A model generated the notes under the pieces. It was not told the origin of the DNA. It saw only the letters and a list, made by a program, of their open reading frames with translations, and did no database searches. The position numbers and the translations under genes were made by a program. 64,000 bases of DNA. Origin: Rotaria macrura (Eukaryota > Rotifera > Eurotatoria > Philodinida > Philodinidae). Shown here one piece after another: positions 11,802-23,969 of the stretch; within the stretch, counting starts at the first letter, position 1; the number at the start of each line of letters is the position of its first letter. Where the stretch lies: NCBI GenBank assembly GCA_900239685.1, contig OENT01000321.1:1-64000 (forward strand), read 5' to 3'.

Positions 11802-12740
11802 CAGATGAGAATCTCATTTGTATCGAATAGCGTTTTGCAAATGAACACATGCATATGATATTATAGTAGGACTATCATATCATTAACTGTCGGATGGACA
11901 AAAAATTTGTGATTTCGTCTCCTGTTTACACTCTAGAAAGTGAAAACACAGAGAATGCAATGGGAAAGATGACTTGGCTTGAAATTGTCGAGGAATTTCT
12001 CATCTTCTGTGAAATCTCATATCAAACAAAAGATGAGAAGTTGCGTAGTGTTACTGCTGTATACTCATGAAAGATAAGATGTTCAGACTCACGACAGCGC
12101 TAATGAGGTTGACTAAAGAGCTTGCTAAACTAAAGAGAGACAGTAAATTCATATGTTTGAACATACAGAAAATGCATAGACTCAAAAACGATCGATTACT
12201 AACTGCTTGACACCATGAACGAGTTTGGTACTTTCCATCGCCATGGAGCCATTTCTATAACTTACTTCGACTTGAAAATAATTCGAATACATTTGTCTCT
12301 GATGGTAAATACTATTGATGCTTTATGAAAAGAGATGGTACAAGCGAAGAAAAAAAATGAAAATTTCTATTGGTTATGTTTACTACTAGTCAGTACTAGT
12401 TGAAAGAGAACTAAATGGAAAAAAGAATGTAATTATTTATTTTTATAAGCCATATTATTCATAGTTAATCACAGGCGTCGTAAATAGAGAAGAAACAATT
12501 ATCGATTTTAATAGCATGTGTGTATTGATTTCTTTTGTAAGCTAAAACTACGCAGAAACAGCAATGATTCATTATGTATGAATATCACAAAATGTACCTT
12601 ATAAATGGTTGCAGAAAAAGGTGATGATTCATACTGTAGTTAGCCGATAAACACAAGAAAATCCTAAAATAATATAAAGGCAGGAGGAATAGAGGAAGGG
12701 AATAGAAAACTTGATATCAGAGGAAATATGAAGTCTGCGA
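11802..12740. repeat. Non-coding duplicated block A (pair of 39204-40115)
   Basis: From 'cagatgagaatctcatttg' onward this sequence matches 39204-40115 with only scattered single-base differences for about 860 bp, then fades after 12665. It lies upstream of the minus-strand ART gene. I found no convincing reading frame in it. It could hold distal regulatory DNA, an unspotted 5' exon or an RNA. Confidence 0.75.
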
Positions 12741-12879
12741 GTGGTTGTTGATCAAGATATGACCCACACTCTTGTGGCCATCAATGTACGATATTCATTC
12801 CTAAATCAAAATATAACCAAATTGAAAATATCTGTATCTTTGATCTTTTGATCATTTCAAATAATTATCCAGATAAAAC

Positions 12880-13480
12880 TATCCGTTGAGACCATTCAGC
12901 AATGTAGACACACGTCACGGTTTGCTTGAGAAACATACCCACACCCACTCCCACACCCTAACCACAACCACAACCATAAAAAACACAATAAACCAACAAA
13001 ATCAAGAACTTCCAAAGCGTACAAACAAGGACGATCGATTAATGTTGGATAGCATCACTTTGAACCAATGAAAAAACATCAATCAAACAGCCCACAACTA
13101 AACTGCCCAACATTCAATCAGCCTTGATGAAACATTCAATCCGACATCAACACAAAATCAACTGGAACATGATCGAAAATCTTGATAATGATTCTAACCA
13201 ATATCGACTTCTGATACTTGAGTCTTTATTAATCAAATAATATCATCCAATACTGAACAAAACACTTAACTCAAAACCACCTCTCACCTTCTCAGAAACG
13301 AAACTAAGCAATAAACCCTTTATTTATCTCTTTGACGTTGTATAGAGATATTATTAACTTCCTCTCTCTCCCCGCCACCAAGAATAACAACACAAACTCT
13401 TCTGTCATGCGGCCGTCAAGAACAACAAAATCAACGGCGAAAGAAAACTACGTAAACACACTTTTTTCTGCTTTCTATCA
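12880..13480. repeat. Degenerate telomere-like repeat in a G-poor stretch
   Basis: Bases 12937-12975 read as degraded CCCACA units (cccacacccactcccac, then accacaaccacaacc). The next approximately 500 bp of the plus strand are conspicuously short of G and rich in A and C, unlike the rest of the window. CCCACA is the complement of the bdelloid telomeric TGTGGG. A former chromosome end or inserted telomeric DNA is possible; low-complexity drift is the alternative. Confidence 0.45.
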
Positions 13481-14295
13481 ACACAATAGATCTTAATAAA
13501 AAAGATACATCCTCTGAAACGTTGATATATACAGTAAAAACGTATTTCTATTTCTGTTTTAGTTTTCTAATAAAACTTTTTATTATATTCACCTATATAT
13601 CAACTACTATAATATACACTGCCGTAAAATCAATAATACCATATGAAAACTGCTTAATGGTTCAATAATAAATTTTTCATGTGTTCGAAAAGGTTTTTAA
13701 TGAAGTGCTCCAATATTAAAAATGATAGTTCGTGTATAATGAAAGAAAATGAAAGAAACGAATTTCCATAAAACTTATTACCTTCATCAATATTTTTTTA
13801 AATGTAATAAAGATAAATCATCAAGGTCTTCTTCTAAAATAAAATGAAAAATAAAACGAATAATTATAAATAGTAAATGATTACTCGATAGTTTTAGATT
13901 TGTTCACGAATTTATGTAAGTCATTCTCGAGCAACACGATTTTTATAATTGTCAAAGTGGATGAAATGTTCTCGATAAATCGACTGATTTATATTTTTGA
14001 CTAAAGCATGACTCAATAATGGAAATCGTTCAAACAATTGTCCATAAAGTTGTTCACAACTTCTATTTTTATGAAATCTTAATCGATTTTCTGTAAGCTT
14101 GGAATTCAATTCCAAAAACTTTTTTTAAATTAGCTTCTTCTCTCCAGTTGTTGGAAAATTATTCTTTTAGAAAATCCGACTTAATTTCTATTAGTTGAAC
14201 AATCGAGCATTTTCAAGAATTTTAAAATCACTTCCTGAATAATAAAACATAACAGTATTCTAGCCTTGTCAAACTAGATTTCAATCTAATGAAAT
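13481..14295. other. AT-rich DNA, no feature seen
   Basis: Very AT-rich, with short chance frames on both strands and no motif I can support. Confidence 0.5.
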
Positions 14296-15518
14296 TTTTC
14301 CCTTGACTGAAAGGATAGGGTCTGGCAGCCGTAGTTCACCTGTGTCCGTCTGTAACAAACACAGAAACAAACATTTCTATGGCACAAGTGACCATTTCTA
14401 TGACACAAACGACCATATTAATGGCACAAGTGAACACGTTTATAGTGCCTACGATGTTTGAATTCATGGGAGAGAAACACCGAATAATCCGCTCCCACAT
14501 TGATGGAGCCCACTCAGGATGTGCCTCCTACGGTATTTTGAGGCTGCCATTCCAAAATCTCTGAATCTGGCGAGTTAGTAGCTAGGGGAGTCCTAACCCG
14601 CCGCTTCCCCATCTCTTAAAACCTTCGAGCCCCCTGACAGGATTTTTGAAACATGTTTCTGATCAACTAGAGAACTTGAGATCCCACACTCCCCATTTCA
14701 AAGCCCCAGTTTCGTTGCTGCCCCTATTCGTGTTTCGCTTTGTCTTTGTGTTCTTTTTTCTCATTGATTTTCTTTAAAACATTTTCATTTTCACCTTGTT
14801 CTCGCCTCGTTTTCATTTAGGGGTGCAACAAATCCAAGGCCTTGGGATTTGGTGCAAATAGATTTGGATTTGTTCTTGACTGAGATTTGGATTTGGATTT
14901 GGGTTTGGGCTTGGTCTTAAATTGTCCAAATCTGATGAGAATTTTTAATATAAAGTCTTAGAAGGGAGAGAAGAGTATTAATTCTTAGCGGCTGATATAA
15001 AATTGTTTAGATTTGGTTTCAATGTAGCACGACTTCAAAATTTGACTGATGTTAGATCGGAAACAAATCCCAAGTCCAAATCCAAATTTAAGACCCAAAC
15101 CCAATTCCAAGTCCAAGTCCAAACCCCAAATTCCAAACGTATCACCAATCCCGAATCCCAAATCTAAGCTGAAAAACGTAATATAAACAATCCTGTGATC
15201 CAAATATAGACGAAATCCACAGCTAGGAACTCAGTTCTAACTATAACCCAAATCCACAAACCAAAACCAAATCCAAGTCCAAACCTCAGAGATTTGGTAA
15301 CAAATCCCAAATCCATTAAAGATTTTTTGCACCCCTATTTTCATTTATTCGACTCCCTCCGTATCTCCTATGAATTTATCCACTCGTTTCTTTGAAATTT
15401 CAGGATAAGATTCTGACAAAAACAACTAGTTTTCTCTCCAGTCGTGGTATTTTCAGTCGTAACCTCTATCAGCCTAAGGCCAAGTGAATCAACTTTCGAT
15501 GTCGATGAATATTACTTG
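14296..15518 (-). mobile_element. Non-autonomous TIR DNA element X, copy 2 (inverted, with nested MITE)
   Basis: Reverse-oriented relative of 10975-11790. Its left edge reads CCCTTGACTGAAAGGATAGGG and its right part reads 'gtatctcctatgaatttatc' through 'ctttcgatgtcg', the complement of the start of copy 1. It is more diverged than copy 1, with fewer 21-bp units. A 520-bp MITE (14818-15337) sits inside it. No transposase frame is present. Confidence 0.7.
14818..15337. mobile_element. hAT-like MITE nested in element X copy 2
   Basis: Ends are TAGGGGTGCAACAAATCC on the left and, reversed on the right, TAGGGGTGCAAAAAATC. A perfect 8-bp target duplication TTTTCATT flanks it (14810-14817 and 15338-15345), the length used by hAT transposases. 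The interior is a foldback of GGATTT/AAATCC-type short repeats with no coding capacity. The hAT call rests on TSD length and terminus shape. Confidence 0.8.
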
Positions 15519-16459
15519 CCATTTACAGTGTAGAAATATAAGGAAATATAAGTTTCCCTTGACAAAGATAATAATAATTTATTTTCTTTTGTTATTTTAT
15601 GACTTTTACGCTACTTACATTCTATGCTGTAATTTTTTAGAACTATTTATTATATCAGACGTCACTTATATGTCATAGATCTATTAATGACAATTGCGAC
15701 TGAAAAATAGTCAGTAGTATCGGTGATACTGTGGTATTGACAAGATCCATTTGCTCTTGAAATCAAAGATATACTATATCTTTATTGTTTCTGTTCACAA
15801 GAAAAATGACTTCAGGTACTTTTCAAGTCGGATTATTTCGTGAAATACTTTTACAGTCCTTTCACCAGCAATACTTTATTTGAACCATTCAAATTCAAAT
15901 AGTATATTGTCTACATTACGTAGATATGAGGTATGATTCAGAATGAATATGATGTTTCGTAAATAATAATAAAGCATCGTTTCTAAAACTGTTCTCATTA
16001 TGTAATGTGATTCACGTCAGCTTTCTTCTGTCAGTTAATCTACTGATAAGTTCCTCTCCTCCAATTCTAGTGAGTAAAAGGATCGAAAATCGAACTTATG
16101 ATAACAACAACGAGTAACTTAATGTCATATTGTCTAATTGTTTCGTTCCCCACACAATAATTCAAGATATGCATCATCAATACTTTATTTATATTCAAGG
16201 AATTTAAAAAAATAGAATAGGCACGATATTATTCAAAATTGTTTTTTATTTTAAAAAAAGGTTGAAGCATGGCTGGCGTCCTACAATACAACACGTTTTC
16301 GATAAACTAAAAAAAGTAGTCATTTGTTAGTCAGCATTTGGGAAATAAACGATTCAGGTAATAAAGTCAAGTCTTGATGAAAAAATCGTCTTCGGCTACT
16401 TCTTAATCATCTATTAAAACAAAATTCATTATTTCAAGTTAATAGTTAAGGTAGCAACT
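15519..16459. other. Intergenic DNA downstream of the Rel-domain gene
   Basis: AT-rich, containing the 3' flank of the minus-strand gene that ends at 16460. I see nothing else supportable. Confidence 0.45.
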
Positions 16460-17876
16460 CTAACCATCATCAAACATAGACGTACGAGTAGTATGATCAA
16501 GACATTTAGATAATGGCAAAAGTTGCTCATCACTCTTCGAATCAGTAACAGTAGAAAACACTGGACCAGCACAGCGAATACAGCAGCTATCATCTAACGA
16601 AAAAATAGAGTGATAGTCAGATGTTTCGTTATCAGTATTTGAAAAAGCATTGCTTACATGATTCATAGACAAAATTCACACGAGTGATTTCTTCACCACT
16701 CTGCGTAACAACCAAAGAAATTTCTAACCTATCACTTCCTACCCTTTCTACAGGGCATGGTGGAGATTTAAAGGCGATTGTTTTCGTATCAACTAAATTG
16801 AAATTGATGAGAAAATGTTTCTTGAGTAACGAATGATCGAAATAAATTTGACAAACTACAAAAGACTAAAACCTTTTTTCAAAACAATAAAAAGGAACAA
16901 GAAAAGAAAATAACCTTTTCTTTTGTCAAATTTTGGAACAACCATTAAAATGTCTTCCCCACCTGCCCATCGACTTTTCTGCGGTACGCATCTAACTACT
17001 GATTTGTCATCATTAGTAGGTGCTGTATTAATGGCTGTCATTACATTTGAATGTACAGATGATGAATCATATATAAAAGGTAATTGACCATTATGAATTT
17101 GTTCAGCTATCGAAAAAATCAATTGAGATTTAGCTAATTGATAAACGTCAGTTAATTTTCGAGCATTATGTATATCATTGATACGTTGAATATCTTTCTT
17201 GTCTGTTGAATATAATTCAGTAGTATCTAAAATATTTTTTCTGTTCCTTTTGCATTTAATTTGATTACCTTTACTTAAAATACTCAACTGCCCATATTTT
17301 TTTAATTCATATTGGGTTAATTTTCTACGTATAATGAGAAAACTAAAGTCGAAATAGCATCGAATGACAATAATTAGGCATCAAATCCCATTTCACACTT
17401 TACCTCTTATAGCCTCTATTTGAGTCTTCTGCTGATATTGGAAAATACAGTGTATTTCTTGATGCATCTTTAATAACGTTTTGTTCGATCGTATCAATCG
17501 GATAAGGATGTAGGCATATTACAGGTGCTTGTTCGCTCCACGTGGTGACTAAGGTGACACGAATATATAAGTTCTGGCCATTCCATTGTTTCGGTATCTA
17601 TTTAACAAGAATATGATTACAGATAAAGGACAAAAGCGTTCCTCAAGTTTCTTTCACTTCAACAGTCGGATAATCGAAATTATCTGGATTAGCATCAGCA
17701 CGCATGTAACGATGAGCTTGGTTACGATTACGGCCCAATTCAGAGAGGTACCTTTCGCGATATGATGCTTTCGGTTGCGCCAAAATCTGGAGTGGAAGAA
17801 TTACTTGAGCCATGTACTCGAATCGATAATGATGCCTAGAAACATCAAAGATGAATTTATCTATAGACTCAAACAT
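16460..17876 (-). CDS. Rel-homology-domain transcription factor (NF-kB/NFAT-like), five exons
   Basis: The phase-consistent exons are 17876-17658, 17597-17404, 17342-16915, 16855-16658 and 16593-16460 (TAG). Introns are about 60 nt, each with GT/AG ends. The product is about 380 residues. Exon 1 carries ILAQPKASYRERYLSELG, the DNA-recognition loop of Rel proteins (R-x-R-Y-x-C-E-G in NF-kB, RARYLTEG in NFAT5). Here Ser stands where NF-kB has Cys. Exon 3 carries AKSQLIFSI and, at the start of the IPT dimerisation domain, WAGGEDILMVVPKFDK, which matches GGEEIxLLCxKVxK. Exon 4 closes the domain with AFKSPPCP and VNFVYES. No ankyrin repeats follow; the tail is only about 45 residues. An acceptor at 17836 inside exon 1 means the first about 14 residues are uncertain and an upstream exon may exist. 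Expected role: nuclear DNA-binding regulator, perhaps in immunity or stress. Confidence 0.75.
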
Positions 17877-20800
17877 TTATAAAAATGCCCCTATAATTGA
17901 TTTCGTTTATTCACAGTTTTATAAGTGTACCTGGCCCGTGGTTATCTCTATACAGGAAAAAAATTCTATCAGGTTTTTTTCTCTTTTCTCTTTTCTCTTA
18001 ATGACTTGAGAAATAATCATCGACATTAGTAATAATATTTAGTCGGGCAGTTGATAAATCTAGTGGCAATAAACAAAAAATCAATAGAAAATCACGAATT
18101 ATTTCTATCGTGAAGATTCAAAAATTTTCTGCAACGTCATGTTCGAAATGCATATGAATCCAATGGTCTGTATTTATTAATAATAACTATTTGAAGCTTA
18201 CCACCAACCAACCTATTGGTTCATGCTTGTTCGAGGCATGAAATTTTCAAGGAGCATACTTTTCTCTAATCAAACTCCAAGCAATCCATTTTTCATTGTC
18301 TTGGTATTATCTCAAATAGATTTTATTCGAATTTACATGAGTCTAGCCATCTTGTATGGAGACATATTGATCAAAGTCAAGAAGTTTCATTAGATCTAAT
18401 ATTGACAAATGAGAATTCCACTAAAAATACGAAAACACAGCCATTCCTTTTCTTTCCGGACGTATCAATCTGAGCATTTTACATCTACAACTCTGCTCAC
18501 AGAGCAAACCACAAATTTTTTCTCATTCTTTAAGATATCTCTTTTTACTAGAAACAGCATGCCAAAGCAGATGATGAATCATGCATTCTTGGGAGACTGC
18601 TTTTTTCCCTGTTATTCTTCACCGACCTTCTTCCGACATCAATGAATAATGGTGATTCTCTCAATACTTTCTGTCAAAACTCAATCAATAGATTCTATTA
18701 AGTGTAGACACATTGTGTCTAATTTTAAACTCCGTTTCTGATCTTCATCAGTTGATAGAATTCTCCTGTAGCCGTATTTATCTTCAAAGCTATTAATGAT
18801 GCGATCTTTTCATAAATGAAAAGATCTTTCAGAAAAAATATAGATATATTCACTATAGTATGACGCAGAAAAGAGATGAAGCTAGTACAAATTAAAGATT
18901 TCACGATCATTCATGGCGATAATGCTTAATATCGGTCGGCTTCATGGCTTATTTTATACGTTGCTTGCTGTTTTAAATCAGGTTCTAATAATCAGTATTT
19001 TACGCCGTTTTCTCAAAAAACCAGCATAGTGAAATCATTTTATATTGCTTAAGATCGATCAGAGTGTTCACGGTTTCTTGTGAAAATAAAATAAAATAAA
19101 ATCTCTGTGTTATCTTGATATCGAGGAGACCGTAGCCATTTGAACCTTTGATATGACGTGTTTATTTTGAAGTATCATGCATTGAGATAAGAGATCTCGA
19201 AAAATTGCTTTTCGGGATTCATATGAATTTCTCACGTGAAAGTCACTAGTTATGATAAATCATTCATTTTCTTCACCAAGGTTATCGATAGGTATTGTCC
19301 TATTATGACATTACATTCTTCAGATGAAAAAACGTGTATAGGTAAGCAACTAAAATAAACCACCATTGCAAGCAAGAAAAATGTAAGGATAGCGATGTAA
19401 TGCCTTCGCCATGCACTCTATGCAATTTTCTGTGCTAATTTCAATGAATTAGATCGACTTTAGCTAAATAAGACAAAAGCAACCAAAGACAAAAGAATGC
19501 GAGAAATTATCAAGTGAGCTAGTAAAAATTAGAATCTACGAAGAACAGAGATGTCTTTCGAAAGTATTTTGAACAAAACTAGGTATGTAAGAAGCGTATA
19601 TATGAGAACGCAATTTTTTCGATGAGAGGAATGATAGTTTAAAATGGTATTAGCGCGGGTCAAATTTAATCCAACGTACGTTGGTATGACAAAAGATGAT
19701 AATAAAACTAAACTAATTATATTGTCTAAATGAATTAAGTATTGCTTTGCATGTCCAAAAGCGAGCAATACGATAAAATATTGTTGACTGAAAAATACGA
19801 TATATTGCATCTTTTGGATGTGCACCTCTTATTTAATTGAAACGAAACATCGTTAACATATGTGATTAACAATATTGAACATTCAAGGCTACGTCAAAAA
19901 ATCTGTGTTTTCGCCATTAGCGAAGCAATTAAAAAATATTTATCGCTCAAATATATGTATTGACTTAAAATGCGTGCAACAGTTTATCTATGTTAACCGG
20001 AAATGTTTTTTTCAAAACTAATCGTTGGCTATTGAGAAATTCGGTTTGTTTTCTATATGCAAATATCATATTCAGAATAAAAATGGAAATTCCCATGAGA
20101 TAGTACGCTTGATTTTAAAACCTGATTTTCATTAGATTGAAGTGTATGGCATACCCTCATGAATGAATCTAAATGCTAGTACTTGAGCTTACATTAACGA
20201 TAGAACTCTGACACACACTAATACTTAATTTTAATAGTAATAATTCCCAGGTGAATGACTCCGATACCGAATCCGATCGGATCCAATAGGCATACGATCA
20301 GATCCCATTGCCGGAATGATCCTTCTGGGTTCATCGAAATCTTTTTCATTGATTTTAAGTAATAAACTCAGATTTGCTTGAATTGACTTTCTTATCTTCA
20401 TAAAATCTATAAAGAATAGTCTACTGGCACGACATTTTTCCTATCCTATATGAAAATGTTTTTTCATCATCTAGTAAACAGTATTTTACACAGTTGTAAA
20501 AACATTTTCCGGTTACCGAGACTTGATGATTGTAATTGATTAGAATGTTTATAAGCTATTCTGATTCCAGTCAATCTTATTCACTCTGTTATATTGAAAA
20601 AAAACGAAGTTCTGCATGCGTCGAAACTCATTTTTCTATTAGTTACTTCATTAGATCTAAGTAAAACACAAGAAACATGATGCACGGCAATTGTGTCACA
20701 CCGTTGAGAAAACGGAATAATGTCCATATTAAAAAAAGCTTGAGAATATTTTGAATTCCAATCCAAAAGGATTGTATATAGCGTTCGAGACTACGTTAAG

Positions 20801-23246
20801 TACTTAGGTAATTTGAATTCACTCGAAACGAAAACTAAATCACAGACATTCATCGAAATTCTACTCGCTTCTATATGGGCTGGATATTTGACTCGAATGT
20901 TGTCGCACAGAAAAATTGAAATCTGAGGGATTTTCTTCGTTTGAAATTCAGTTAGAGTCTCACGTAGTATTCTAATGAATTAAAACGAATGAAATCGCGA
21001 TGAATGGGATATGGTCGATGTCTCTACGGGTACACAAAACTAAAATAGTGAATGTATCTTCGCATATTACGACAAGTCGTAAAAAGTATTCAATTATTAA
21101 ACAGTTCATTTAATTATTACACGTTCCGTGAAAATAACTTTCACGTCACTTTTTACGGAAGATTCGAAGTCATTTTAGATTTCTTTTTGTACTTTTCCAA
21201 TATTTGCAGCTGAGCAGGGATATGTCCAAGTTGTTAACAAGCATTTAAGGTTGCAGTAGCTACAATCAAGTTGAATTGTTTAATCGATTTTTCGCTCTCA
21301 TATTTCGGTAATAGAACAAGAAAAATGATGCTTATCGATGAATCATTAATCATACGTGTAATTATGTTTTTACTAAATATTACTGTAAAAGACGTCTTTT
21401 TACGAAACATATTCATTTTGGAGTAGCAATAGTGTCAAGAAAAGAATCCAAAAAGTCAAAAAAATCATTTCTTGGCTCCTATTACTTTAATACACCTTGA
21501 TAACCATCTTCGTTATGTACAAAATACTGTCCACGGTATACTGCGTGTTTCTCATGAAAGTAAAGCTCCGTTGGTGTTTACTTGCATACAAAGAGATGAC
21601 AAAGGCAAATATGACTTTGAAAAGTGCAGAAGAATGAACATAAAATGAATATGGGGAACTTTCTAAATTGACTAGGTAAAAACATAACCTTTGAAAAAAA
21701 GTGATTGTATAACAAAACAGAATTTTTGGTCTCAAGCGCCTCCTCAAAGCTAACAATAGCTTTCTAGCACATCTTCATGTTCTCTTCTTTACCATATCCC
21801 TAATGTGAAGCAAAATCAACAATCACATTAAAATGATAACATAAAAGATTGGTCCTTTATGACTTAAGCTAATCGTTTCTTTCTTATGTCTATGAACACA
21901 ACAAAAGTCCTTGATTAGTGGTCAATATATTACTTTGTACATAATGAATTAAAAATGCGCAATACTAACGTTCCTGTAATACGTAGTTGTGTGATTGCGT
22001 CTGTGTATCCCACGTTGACAATGATATATCACAGAGCATTTCGCTTTACTAATTCTGTATGATATGTGTGTTTTTGCTGCTTGTTCTGAATCATGTAGTA
22101 AAAAAGTTTCCCTTCCCTTTCCCTTCTTCGCGACACAAGGTTTATATTATATTTTTCTACCTCTGAATTTTTGTTGTTCTTGTCTACTACGCTTGACGGG
22201 CTTCTTCGACGACGTTACTTATAATTACTACTGTATTGCGTGTAGCTTTTGCACATGTGGCTCTACTTCAATTTTGTGAAAAATATTTGTCGTTCTTTAT
22301 GCAGCCTCGGAATCGGTTGCATGAAACGTTATCACCGTTTTCTAATATTTTCTCAGTGCCAACGTAAGATATGTCCACAGAAATTCTAGAGATTTAAACA
22401 GTAGCTCGTGTTCGATGACTTATTTAGTTGTCGATCTCTTAATGATATGGCACGGGAACTGATAACGTAAAATTTCAACCTTCCTATGAATGAAAATGAA
22501 AAGACTGGAAGTAAAAGGATCAGCGGCTTCTGTCACGGCCAGATAAAACACGTAAATTATTGTAGAAATGATACATAATGGAAATGACAACCCAGTTCAA
22601 ATGAATGGAAAACTTAACATAAATAAGTAAACCATTCCCCAAAATTAAAGGCCGTGCCTTCCTATGATGAGAATTCCCATCCCTCCTATTGTGGTGGCCT
22701 TGTAATACAATTTTTTTAGTAGAAAATTGCTAATCTTTCCGTTACTTACTGATTTGATGCTTAGGTCTCTACAACTAAAAGTTCAAATATGCTGAAATTT
22801 GTGATGCGGTTGATAAATGTGATCTAGATCTTGTGATTGATTTACAAGGGAATATTTTCATGTTTATTTCATACGAATTTATGTTTCGTTTTCTCTCTTG
22901 ACAGAGCATATACTTTTCAAAAAACCGAAAAGCATTGAAAATCAAACATCAGGCATTCAACTGATACGGTTTCAGAAATTCAATTAATTTTCATTCTTCA
23001 ATACCTCTGTTTTCTAGTGTCCATTGGCACCCATTTCGATATGATTAGCAGAATTCAAATTCAAATAATTATTCAAGCGAACAAGTAAATTTTAATGCCC
23101 TTCAATTTCAGAAATAATTACCAATGGGTAACAATCTGTTGAGCTTCAGGACTATATTTTATCATCTATGAGACGTTGTTGCTATAGAGGCTTATTCTGT
23201 TATTCAGAAGACCCCTCTGTTTCGCTTGTGAATCCGAGTTGAATAC
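17877..23246. other. Gene-poor AT-rich region
   Basis: About 5.4 kb with only short unsupported frames. A pyrimidine run lies at 17975-17999 and an ATAAA microsatellite near 19085. A short GC-richer patch at about 20255-20330 (cgaatccgatcggatcc) resembles the motif-rich segment at 28330-28745. I saw no gene or RNA. Confidence 0.5.
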
Positions 23247-23969
23247 AGGGACGTATTCAGATGGTGGATTACGAATGGGGAGAATGTAAATCAGGGAACA
23301 ACTTTTCAGCGGAAAAAAGCGGCGAACAAAAACTAGAGCGAAATAGTTTTTAGCGAAACGACTGAAAAGCGAACGAATAACTCAGCGAAAAATTAATTTT
23401 TTTAGAAAATGGACGATAAAGAACGATAAGATCCAAGAAATAAGAAAACGTAACGAATAGACACCAAGTGATACCACTAAGTCCAAATAAGGAGATAAGC
23501 TATAACTATGAGACGTTCAAAGTACTTCTGTAGAATTTTTAGCAACATGTGTGGATAGTTCATAGAGACAGTCGATCAAAGAAATTTTTTCTTGTTCAAA
23601 TCATTCAGTCAATGTACCAATTTGCACTCGACTAATACATTTGTTATTGCTTGGTATTTTTTAATGCCAGCATTAATTTTTACTAGTTGCTGACGAAATG
23701 CTGATTCTTTCGTTGTCGATTTTTTCAGTCGATGAATATATCCCGAGTATAAATAAGGAACGGTTTGCCTCGATTTGATGTCGTGAAAGAGATCGATGTT
23801 GTGTCAGTCATGCTTACTAAGTTCAAGAAACAAATAAAATGATGAACGCAATACGGACTAAAACCACGGACGAAAGAAATATCCACAACAAAGAAACATA
23901 TTTGTCGAATAGTATGCGATAGTTGGTCAGAATAGAGAAGATGGACAAAATTTGTTACTTCCAATGTAA

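Noticed and set aside
11527-11830. Histidine/asparagine-rich open frames (HRNGHL repeats)
   Set aside because: They follow the 21-bp tandem repeat of element X in two frames. No start context or conservation in the second X copy.
22064-22279. Cysteine-rich short frame as a secreted peptide
   Set aside because: No signal peptide pattern or splice context; composition fits chance in AT-rich DNA.
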